A stretch of DNA of 64,000 bases from Methanobacterium bryantii. Lineage in GTDB: Archaea; Methanobacteriota; Methanobacteria; Methanobacteriales; Methanobacteriaceae. Of this stretch, positions 33,865 to 41,098 are shown piece by piece. How positions within the stretch are numbered: the stretch's first letter is position 1; each line of letters opens with the position of its first letter. The position numbers were made by a program, and so were the translations under genes. A model generated the notes under the pieces. It did no database searches. It saw nothing but the letters and a program-made list of their open reading frames with translations, and was not told the DNA's origin. The DNA lies in NCBI RefSeq assembly GCF_002287175.1, contig NZ_LMVM01000001.1:62001-126000 (forward strand), given 5' to 3'.

Positions 33865-34530
33865 ATGGAATATAGAAGATTTTTAGCCGTTATGTTAGTT
33901 TTAGGCATATTAGGCGTTGAACCTGCAGGTGCAGTTGAAATAGGATCCTTGAACCAGTTTAACTCTCCTGATACATTGAATTCATGTGCAATTGCTCAAA
34001 ATATGGTTAAAAAAAGTGCTGTAGTTAATCAGGATCACAATAAATGTTTAAATAAACTAGAAATGCATAGTTCAACTGGTATAAATGAAACAATTTTAAA
34101 TCAAACGGGTAATAAAACGGTTATAAATGAAACAGATTTTAATCAAACAATTGGTAATGAAAATGAAACGGTTTTAAACAATTCAATTGATGAAAATAAA
34201 ACAGTTTTTAATGAAACAGGTAATGGGACTTTTGAAAATGAAACTAATGTCAATGGAACAGCTTTAAATAATACAACTTATGCAAATGAAACATCTTTGA
34301 ATCAAACTGATAATGCTACTCAGGATAGTCCTGCTAAAACTCACACTTTAAATACTATAGAAAATGTGGGCTACGCTTTGGCAGCTATAGCTGGGTGTTT
34401 TGCAGTTGGTATTGCTGTAGCTCCTGAAGGAATAACTAAAACCATATGTGTTGTAGGGGCTGTACTTTGCGGAGTAGCTGCGGCAGCCTGTTTTGTTGCA
34501 CATGCCATTGCAAGCTGGTTTGATTGGTGA
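33865..34530 (+). CDS. secreted/membrane protein with a dense N-glycosylation-sequon region
   Basis: The 221-residue protein has an N-terminal signal-like segment (RRFLAVMLVLGILGVEPAGA). A central region (about 74-156) consists of repeated Asn-x-Thr units such as NET, NQT and NKT, with 17 sequons in about 85 residues. Two hydrophobic segments lie at the C-terminus (GYALAAIAGCFAVGIAVAPE and a Cys/Ala-rich one). It should be exported and heavily N-glycosylated by the archaeal AglB pathway, then anchored by the C-terminal helices. A surface or envelope role is inferred. AAGGAGGTAAACT is a very strong ribosome site. Confidence 0.75.
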   Translation: MEYRRFLAVMLVLGILGVEPAGAVEIGSLNQFNSPDTLNSCAIAQNMVKKSAVVNQDHNKCLNKLEMHSSTGINETILNQTGNKTVINETDFNQTIGNENETVLNNSIDENKTVFNETGNGTFENETNVNGTALNNTTYANETSLNQTDNATQDSPAKTHTLNTIENVGYALAAIAGCFAVGIAVAPEGITKTICVVGAVLCGVAAAACFVAHAIASWFDW

Positions 34531-34613
34531 TAAAAAAAATATTTATTTATTATTTTATTTTTTAATTTTAAAGATAAAAAAACAGTTCGAAAAAATAGTA
34601 AAAAGAAAGAGAA

Positions 34614-35762
34614 TTATCCTATAAGATAAGCCTCTTCTACTGCTGCTACTCCATTTCCGAGACAAATGTCCATTCCAAGACCTTTTAAAGTCATTTCGAG
34701 AGCAGCCATTGTAACAACAAGATCTCTGTAGTTGACATTACCCATATGGCCTATTCTGAAAACATTGCCTTTTAAGTGGTCTTGACCACCGGCAAGCACA
34801 ATTCCATATTTATCTCTCATTGTGCCCCTCATATCTTTATCAGTTACGCCTTCAGGCATTTTTACAGCAGTTACAGTTGTGGATGAAACATCTTCGTCAG
34901 CAAATAGTTCAAGACCCATAGCTTTAACAGCATTTCTTGTGGCTGATGCAGCTAATTTGTGTCTTTCTATTCTAGCTTCGAGACCTTCTTCCATTACCAT
35001 GTTTAATGCTTCACGCATTGCGTACATTAAAGATACGGAAGGTGTGTATGGAGTTTCGGATGGTGTATGTTCTGCGTATTTTTTGTATTTCCTTACGTCC
35101 AAGTAATATGAATTGGAGTCTACTTTATTGATTACATCCCATGCATCATCACTTACTGTGATTGCTGCCATTCCTGGTGGTGCGGCAAGACATTTCTGTG
35201 AACCAGTTACACAAATATCAATGTTATAATCGTCTACAGCTACGTCGTCCCCACCAAGGGATGAAACAGTATCTACAACATATAAAGCGTTATAATCTTT
35301 AACAATTTTACCTACTTCTTCTATTGGGCTTGCGACCCCTGTTGAAGTTTCGTTGTGAACTAATGTCACAGCCTTAATTTCATCGTCTTCTTCTAAAATA
35401 TTTTTGACATCTTCGGGATTTACTGCTTTCCCCCATTCCACATCAAGCTTAACTGAGTTGCCCCCATTAGCTTCAGCTATCTGCGCAAATCTTTCTCCGA
35501 ATTTCCCGCCAACAATATTTAAAATTTTATCCCCTTTATTCAGGATATTTCCAACTGCTGCTTCCATTGCAGCTGTTCCAGAACCGGTTATAGTGTAAGA
35601 TGGATTTTCAGTCTGGAATACTTCTGACATCATTTCATTGACTTCAGTTAAAATATCAGCGAATTGAGCACTTCTGTGGTTCATCACTGCATCTGACATG
35701 GCTTTTAGTACTCGCGGAGCTACTTTGGTAGGTCCGGGTATCATTAGCAATGTTTCCTCCAT
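34614..35762 (-). CDS. class V aminotransferase (serine/alanine-pyruvate/glyoxylate type)
   Basis: The 382-residue PLP enzyme has the family pattern: 'MIPGPTKVAPRVLKAM', 'YTITGSGTAAMEAAVGNIL', 'TLVHNETSTGVASPIEEVGK', 'YVVDTVSSLGGDDVAVDDY' (Asp contacting PLP) and 'VTGSQKCLAAPPGMA' with the Schiff-base Lys. It resembles alanine-glyoxylate or serine-pyruvate aminotransferases; in methanogens the true substrates may be serine, alanine or aspartate pathway intermediates. GGAGGTTTTTT precedes the ATG. It is monocistronic, divergent from mptE. Confidence 0.9.
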   Translation of the reverse strand: MEETLLMIPGPTKVAPRVLKAMSDAVMNHRSAQFADILTEVNEMMSEVFQTENPSYTITGSGTAAMEAAVGNILNKGDKILNIVGGKFGERFAQIAEANGGNSVKLDVEWGKAVNPEDVKNILEEDDEIKAVTLVHNETSTGVASPIEEVGKIVKDYNALYVVDTVSSLGGDDVAVDDYNIDICVTGSQKCLAAPPGMAAITVSDDAWDVINKVDSNSYYLDVRKYKKYAEHTPSETPYTPSVSLMYAMREALNMVMEEGLEARIERHKLAASATRNAVKAMGLELFADEDVSSTTVTAVKMPEGVTDKDMRGTMRDKYGIVLAGGQDHLKGNVFRIGHMGNVNYRDLVVTMAALEMTLKGLGMDICLGNGVAAVEEAYLIG

Positions 35763-35992
35763 TTTAAAAAACCTCCAATTTTAAAAACTATATTAAACTT
35801 GATTCTCTTTTTGAGATACACATAAGTTTATCGATTAAACAGTTAATATACCTTTACTTCAGTCCCTGATTCTTAAATAGTCAAACTATTTTATGACCAT
35901 AAATTTTCATGATTTTACTTCAATTAGTCCTATTTTCTAAATTTGAATTTAATTCCAACAATTTATTTATTAAAAATAATATATCCACTTTC

Positions 35993-36754
35993 ATGAATCT
36001 TGATGCTTGGTTTTCATGGTATGACAAAATACTAAAAGAATTTGGTTTCAGCCGTGAAGATGATGAAAAATCTGCGGAACTGTTAAACAACCTTTTAAAC
36101 GAAGATAACAGTTCGAGCATTGCTGAGACTAATATAAAAGATATGGTAATTATTTTTGGAGCTGGACCATCCCTTAAAGGAAATATTGAAGAGTTGGACG
36201 AACTGGATCAGTTGGAAGAATTAAATTTAAATAAGTTTACATTAATTGCAGCAGATGGGGCAACAACTGCACTTTTAGAGAAAAATATAGTTCCAGATAT
36301 TATAGTTACAGATTTAGACGGTAATATGGATGATATAATAGAAGCTAACGAGCGAGGAGCAATTCTGGCTGTCCATGCCCATGGAAATAATATTGATAAA
36401 ATAAAAGAATATGTTCCTGGGTTAAAACGAATTTTGGGGACTACTCAAAGTGTACCTTTGGAAAATGTATCCAATTTCGGCGGTTTTACAGATGGAGACC
36501 GTTGTATATTCCTGGCAATTGAGCTTGGGGCAAGATTTATACTTCTTGCAGGAATGGACTTTGGGGATATCGTAACTAAATATTCTAGGCCGGATTTACC
36601 TGAAGCAGAGGGTAAAGCTGATGAAATTAAGCAGATGAAGTTGAATTATGCTAAAAAACTTACACAGTGGGCTGCAGAAAATGAAAATGTGAAAATAGTG
36701 AATATGTCTGGTGGAGAAAGCGTGCCTGGTGTTGATGATATCAAGTTTGAATAA
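35993..36754 (+). CDS. mptE: 6-hydroxymethyl-7,8-dihydropterin pyrophosphokinase, archaeal MptE type
   Basis: The 253-residue protein carries the MptE/DUF115 signature: 'VIIFGAGPSLKGNIEELDE', 'LIAADGATTALLEKNIVPDI', 'VTDLDGNMDDIIEANERGAI', 'VHAHGNNIDKIKEY' and 'GFTDGDRCIFLAIELGA'. It activates the pterin for tetrahydromethanopterin synthesis, the C1 carrier of methanogenesis. The ATG at 35993 (MNLDAWFSWYDKILKEFGFS) is chosen because the family begins in this way; the frame is open back to an ATG at 35909. No ribosome site is visible, so the message may be leaderless. Confidence 0.88.
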   Translation: MNLDAWFSWYDKILKEFGFSREDDEKSAELLNNLLNEDNSSSIAETNIKDMVIIFGAGPSLKGNIEELDELDQLEELNLNKFTLIAADGATTALLEKNIVPDIIVTDLDGNMDDIIEANERGAILAVHAHGNNIDKIKEYVPGLKRILGTTQSVPLENVSNFGGFTDGDRCIFLAIELGARFILLAGMDFGDIVTKYSRPDLPEAEGKADEIKQMKLNYAKKLTQWAAENENVKIVNMSGGESVPGVDDIKFE

Positions 36755-36872
36755 TATTTTTCATGATAAAAATGGGCACAGTTTGGGATTTACAATAAAA
36801 TTAGAGTGTTAATATTTAAAAAAACTATTTATACTTAATTTAATATTAAAAAGATAATGGAAATAAATTAAT

Positions 36873-37157
36873 TCACTTTAATTCGCTGCTTTTTTTATCT
36901 ATAACAGTCCTCAGATCTTTTATTGCATTTTCTAAACTGTCTATTTCTTTTTCGTATTCTTCTCCTTCTTTTTTATTTGCAAGCTGCATTATAAGCTCTG
37001 CTGTTTTAAATTGGGTCTCCCCTAATTTGTTCATGATTTTACCCATTTCCTTGTATTTTCGTTCATGCTCTGTCCAGTCTGCTCCAGCACTTTCTTTCCA
37101 GTAATCTTTCCAGTAATTTTCCCAGCTACCTTTATGGTATTTTTCCCAATCTGGCAT
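36873..37157 (-). CDS. small coiled-coil protein with aromatic N-terminus
   Basis: The 94-residue product starts MPDWEKYHKGSWENYWKDYW, which is very rich in Trp and Tyr. From about residue 40 to the end it is a heptad-type helix (KEYEKEIDSLENAIKDLRTV pattern). TAGGAGAGTTTTATA precedes the ATG. The family is not recognised. The unusual aromatic head may bind a partner or a membrane surface. It lies next to the hairpin array region. Confidence 0.65.
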   Translation of the reverse strand: MPDWEKYHKGSWENYWKDYWKESAGADWTEHERKYKEMGKIMNKLGETQFKTAELIMQLANKKEGEEYEKEIDSLENAIKDLRTVIDKKSSELK

Positions 37158-37461
37158 TATAAAACTCTCCTAATAATTAAAGATTTTTTAAGTGTTTCTG
37201 GAAATAGGGCCATTTGAAATATGAGGTGGCTTATTTCCAATACAATAATATTATTATAGTGAATATTATTAATATATTTTCATACCCTGAAATAAATAAT
37301 TAAAAACTCCTAAAAACGAAGATAGTTTAAATGATATAATAAAAAATGATTTTATAAGTTTTTTAGTTGGTATATGGCCATTGAAAATCATTTATTTTAA
37401 AGGGAGAATGAAAATGGAAGTTATTAAATCATTTATACACTCGAAAATCCCTCAAAATCCT

Positions 37462-37900
37462 CAAAAATCTAGATTTTTGGGCCCTCGAAATTCATAGAAT
37501 TTCGGGGCATGTAAAAACATTCGGTTTTTACGGTTGTGAAGCTTGCTTCACAAACACCGAAAATTTATATAAAAATTTTCGAGTGTTCAGAAAATCTCAA
37601 GGAGATTTTCTTCAACCTCAAAAAATTCTCTGAATTTTTTGGGACCCTCAAATGCTTTGTGTTTGGGGTATTGGAAATCTTTGATTTCCAAAAGGTTAGG
37701 AAATGCAAAGCATTTCCTAAAATTCTACGAATTTTGGGGCAGAAAAAATCGAAGATTTTTTCATGCTTGATTTTCGGTGCTCACAAAATTGAAAATTTTC
37801 ACATGTTTGCAAAACTACGTTTTGCAACCGTAAAATTCTATGAATTTTGCATGCCGTCGAAAAATTTACAATTTTTCGGGCTACAGAACGAAGTTCTGTA
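37462..37900. repeat. dense array of 16 small perfect hairpins
   Basis: In 440 bp there are 16 inverted repeats with stems of 6-11 bp, most with 3-base loops. Examples are CGAAATTC-ATA-GAATTTCG (37486-37504), TTGTGAAGC-TT-GCTTCACAA (37534-37553), GAAAATCTC-AAG-GAGATTTTC (37590-37610), TTGGAAATC-TTT-GATTTCCAA (37671-37691), TTAGGAAATGC-AAA-GCATTTCCTAA (37696-37720) and TACAGAAC-GAA-GTTCTGTA (37882-37900). Stem sequences differ from unit to unit, while the architecture is constant. Short linkers are often G/C-rich (GGGGC, GGGACCC). A long open frame across it looks incidental. The rest of 37158-37461 is AT-rich and empty. Confidence 0.9.
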
Positions 37901-37953
37901 TGCTACGCGTTTGAGGGTTTTGTACTTACAGACTTCTGTGGAATAGTGGAGGA

Positions 37954-38181
37954 TATCTTATATGGCTCTGGCTGCGTGATGGGGGAAGCTCCTGGGTTTC
38001 GGTTGTAGGTGGAATAATTCTGGTGCTGTATGGAATAGTTGCTGCCCTCCAGCCAGCAAATTTTGGAAAGGTTTAAGCTGTTTACGGCGGAGTCTTCATA
38101 GTTATGGCTATACTTGGGGGATGGCAGGTGGATAAGGTAATTCCTGATTGTTTTGATATTGGGGAGTATTATATGTCTTAG
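37954..38181 (+). pseudogene. YnfA/UPF0060-family membrane protein, broken
   Basis: The frame reads YLIWLWLRDGGSSWVSVVGG, then 'VLYGIVAALQPANFGKV', then a stop (TAA), then AVYGGVFIVMAILGGWQVDK and 'VIPDCFDI'. This matches the UPF0060 (YnfA) small-multidrug-resistance-like family, whose normal text has FGKVYAxYGG, so the stop is a Tyr codon changed to TAA. The first ~25 codons and the last ~20 are missing. The hairpin array ends 54 bp upstream, where the N-terminus should be. Confidence 0.8.
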
Positions 38182-38554
38182 TGGAATGCTGGTAATAATG
38201 TACTGGCCAAGAAATTAGATCTGGATTAATCATATTGGGTTTTAAACTGTTTTCAGCAGGTTAATACATTTAATTTTAGAATTAACTCCAATGTATAACA
38301 TTTATTTTTATTATAAAAGATTATGGATGATTATACTTATTATAAATATTGAATATGCTTTTATTTAATATAAAAAATAAAATACAGTTTTATTAAAAGT
38401 ATATAATCATTCTTTTGGAATTAAATAAATAAAATAAACTGGAACATTATCATTATTTAATAATAAATAATATAATCCTTTCTATTTGGATATAGTAGTA
38501 AATAATATTATTATCTTCTAAAAAATAATTATGTGGCATAAAGGAGGAGATAAT

Positions 38555-38683
38555 TTGAAGAAATCGGCTTTAAGATTTCTAGATATATCAATTATTTTAG
38601 TTGCATTAGATTTAAGGCATAGATATGGTTTATGTGGTGAAAATAGTTTCTATTTTACAATTTCTACGATAAATTCCAGTTAA
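38555..38683 (+). CDS. possible 42-residue ORF with strong ribosome site
   Basis: AAAGGAGGAGATAAT precedes a TTG that opens MKKSALRFLDISIILVALDL (TTG read as Met), with one hydrophobic stretch and a stop at 38681. The site is near consensus, but the peptide has no recognised family. It lies 31 bp before the zinc-ribbon gene at 38715 and could be its leader. Confidence 0.4.
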   Translation: MKKSALRFLDISIILVALDLRHRYGLCGENSFYFTISTINSS

Positions 38684-38714
38684 TGGAATTTTGGAAAACA
38701 TAAACGGTGGTTAG

Positions 38715-39128
38715 ATGCCTTATCTTGTTTGTGAAAAGTGCAAGGGCTATTATGTACTTCAGGCGGGAGAATCCCCCCATAATTTTGGCAGGTGTCCATG
38801 TGGAGGATCTTTAAGATACGTTAAAAAACTCCATAAACGATACAATCAAGAAAAATCAGAGGATAAATTAAATATTTGCCCCGAATGCGGAAAAGAAAAT
38901 ATCCATAGTTCAAAAATATGTGTATTTTGTGGTAAAATATTGAAATCTCATGATACTCCAAACATTTGTCATAGCTGTGGAAAAGAAAATGTAAAAACTT
39001 CTCAAGTATGCGTATTTTGTAGTAATCCACTAAAATCTAATTATAATAAACGGATAAAATGGAACATGGTTGGTTGCAGTTTTTTAGCCTTAATTATAGT
39101 TATTTTATTGTTCTGGATTTTACATTAG
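38715..39128 (+). CDS. triple zinc-ribbon protein with C-terminal membrane helix
   Basis: The 137-residue protein starts MPYLVCEKCKGYYVLQAGES, a ribbon shared with the gene at 31396. It is followed by two double-zinc-ribbon-like repeats, 'ICPECGKENIHSSKICVFCG' and 'ICHSCGKENVKTSQVCVFC', which are near copies of each other and point to internal duplication. A single membrane helix ends the protein (SFLALIIVILLFWIL). The function is unknown. CGGTGGTTAG lies before the ATG. Confidence 0.7.
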   Translation: MPYLVCEKCKGYYVLQAGESPHNFGRCPCGGSLRYVKKLHKRYNQEKSEDKLNICPECGKENIHSSKICVFCGKILKSHDTPNICHSCGKENVKTSQVCVFCSNPLKSNYNKRIKWNMVGCSFLALIIVILLFWILH

Positions 39129-39415
39129 GTTTGTTTAAAGATTTTAGTTATTATACGGTGCTTATCTTTTTATAGTTACATAACTCTAGCTTTAAAAATT
39201 AGATATGGGCTTTATTTTTTGTTTAATTTTAATAACTACACTAAATGGATTATGGATGATGTTTTTTTATTGAATCAATAAATAATTAAATAGGGGAGCT
39301 ACAAGTAGTATGTATTATATAGATTTATAATGAAATAGATAAAAATAAAGCTAGTATTGATATAAACATAATATATTTAAAAACTACTCAGATAATGAGT
39401 TTTTAGGTAAAGACC

Positions 39416-40540
39416 ATGGACATTGATGACCTTCTCCTTTATGATGAAACTCTGTTTAAAAACATCGATGCATTTAATCCAGACTACATTCCAGACAATT
39501 TCATGTATCGAAAATCACAAATGGAGGCCCTTGCAATCAGCATAAGGCCTGCACTACGTAGCGGAAGGCCGGTTAATGGAGTTGTACTTGGCTCGTGTGC
39601 AACCGGGAAAACAACAGCCATTAAAAAGATCTTTGAAATGGTGGAGCGGACATCAGATAAAGTGGTTTGCGTTTATATAAACTGCCAGATACATACAACC
39701 CGGTTTGGTATATTTTCACAGATTTATCAAAAGATTTTTGGACATACTCCTCCAGAAACAGGGGTTCCCTTTTCAAGAATTTATCAAAATATAATGCAGC
39801 ACCTTTCAAACGAGGGTAAAGCTCTCATTGTCGCATTAGATGATATTAATTACTTATTTTACAGTAAAAATGCCAATAAAATATTTTATGATATTTTAAG
39901 GGCTCATGAATCATTTGAAGGTGTAAGAACCGGTGTGTTTGCTATCCTGTCTGATATTGAATTCAGGTTCATGCTTGATAAAAATGTTAATTCTATATTC
40001 ATCCCCCAGGAAATAATATTCAATCCATACTCAAAAGAAGAAATAAAAGATATATTAAAAGAAAGGGCCAGAATTGGTTTTTACAGTGAGGTGATTTCAG
40101 ATGAATTACTGGATGAAATCACTGAATATACGGTATCAAATGGCGATTTAAGGGTAGGAATCGACCTTTTAAGGATAGGTGGAAATCTGGCTGAAGCAGA
40201 TGCATCTAAAACAATAGAGCGAAAACATATTCAAGAGGCACTTAAAAATACTGGTTCTATAAATCTTATGTACACTCTCAAGTCTTTATCAGATGATGAA
40301 AGAACATTACTAGATCTTATACGGACTTCAGACGTAGATTTAACTGCAGGTGAACTTTACAGTCAGTTCAGTAAGAAAACTAAGTCAAGTTATGCTTCTT
40401 TTAACCGTATTTTAAATAAACTTGAATTTTTAAGGCTTATTGATACCAGGTTCACGGGAAAAGGAGTAAAAGGTAACTCAAGGATTATAATACTCAGATT
40501 CGACACAGAAGAAATCCAAAAATGTATGTCTCGTCTTTAG
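39416..40540 (+). CDS. cdc6: Orc1/Cdc6-family replication initiator
   Basis: The 374-residue AAA+ protein has Walker A GSCATGKT near residue 63, Walker B-like ALDDINYLF near 142, a sensor region ('GVFAILSDIEFRFML'), and 'YTVSNGDLRVGIDLLRIGG', typical of Cdc6 lid domains. The C-terminal winged helix ('LYSQFSKKTKSSYASFNRIL') binds origin repeats. It begins MDIDDLLLYDETLFKN. I searched 39129-39415 and 40541-40742 by eye for repeated origin-box motifs and saw none, so this locus is not an obvious origin. No ribosome site precedes the ATG. Confidence 0.92.
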   Translation: MDIDDLLLYDETLFKNIDAFNPDYIPDNFMYRKSQMEALAISIRPALRSGRPVNGVVLGSCATGKTTAIKKIFEMVERTSDKVVCVYINCQIHTTRFGIFSQIYQKIFGHTPPETGVPFSRIYQNIMQHLSNEGKALIVALDDINYLFYSKNANKIFYDILRAHESFEGVRTGVFAILSDIEFRFMLDKNVNSIFIPQEIIFNPYSKEEIKDILKERARIGFYSEVISDELLDEITEYTVSNGDLRVGIDLLRIGGNLAEADASKTIERKHIQEALKNTGSINLMYTLKSLSDDERTLLDLIRTSDVDLTAGELYSQFSKKTKSSYASFNRILNKLEFLRLIDTRFTGKGVKGNSRIIILRFDTEEIQKCMSRL

Positions 40541-40742
40541 ATATTTCTTATATTTGACTTATGGTGAATAATCAAATATTTTTCTGTGAAATCTATGATT
40601 TCTTTGACTTAAATCATATAAATTTAATTTTCACTAAATAATTATAAGTTTAAAAAGTTACGTTATTTGCTGTAAATATAATTGAATTTAAGAGAAATGT
40701 ACGGCTATTTTTTTGGTTATGTGGAGTTTCATATGGCCTGTT

Positions 40743-40919
40743 TTAGATACCTGCAGGCATATTTGAGTTTGGGAATGAAGCAAAAACTGCAACACTTAAA
40801 ATGAAAATAAGTACAATCATTGCTATTGTAATGCAGGATGCCATGTTTATTTCTTCTAAATTTATATAGTTTCGTTTTTTTCTTAGATCAATTGCGGTAT
40901 TTCTACTAGTTTTTAACAT
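40743..40919 (-). CDS. 58-residue single-span membrane protein
   Basis: The product starts MLKTSRNTAIDLRKKRNYIN and has a hydrophobic helix near residues 30-48 (ITIAMIVLIFILSVAVFASF) and a short outer tail. AAGGAAGTGAT lies upstream of the ATG at 40919. The basic head followed by one helix also resembles a minor pilin-type signal, but no pilin peptidase motif is certain. It is divergent from the CDC48 gene. Confidence 0.55.
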   Translation of the reverse strand: MLKTSRNTAIDLRKKRNYINLEEINMASCITIAMIVLIFILSVAVFASFPNSNMPAGI

Positions 40920-41098
40920 ATTAATCACTTCCTTGTTTAAATCCTCTATTTGCAGTTACTTAAAGGAAGAGATAGAGAGCGCATGAAAAGTAATCAGAAT
41001 ATGGAGGAATAACTTTACAAAAATATATATCAATGTATTAACATAAATATTAGAGTATATTGTCCATTATTTGATTTTACTTTTACGGAGGGATTTTA

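Noticed and set aside
37462..37900. Hairpin array considered as a CRISPR array.
   Set aside because: The units share architecture but not sequence, there are no constant repeats with spacers, and no cas gene is in the window.
37536..37946. Open frame of 136 codons across the hairpin array.
   Set aside because: Its codons follow the palindromic units (repeated Lys-Ile-Phe-type text), there is no ribosome site, and no domain is seen. The frame is a by-product of AT-rich hairpins that happen to lack stops.
39129..39415. Upstream region of cdc6 checked for a replication origin.
   Set aside because: No repeated origin-box motif or inverted cluster was seen here or just downstream of the gene.
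564..40661. TATAAGTTTAAAAAGTTAC at 564-582 and 40643-40661, an exact 19-base match.
   Set aside because: It is low-complexity and looks like a common TATA-type promoter sequence; one pair is not enough to call a family.
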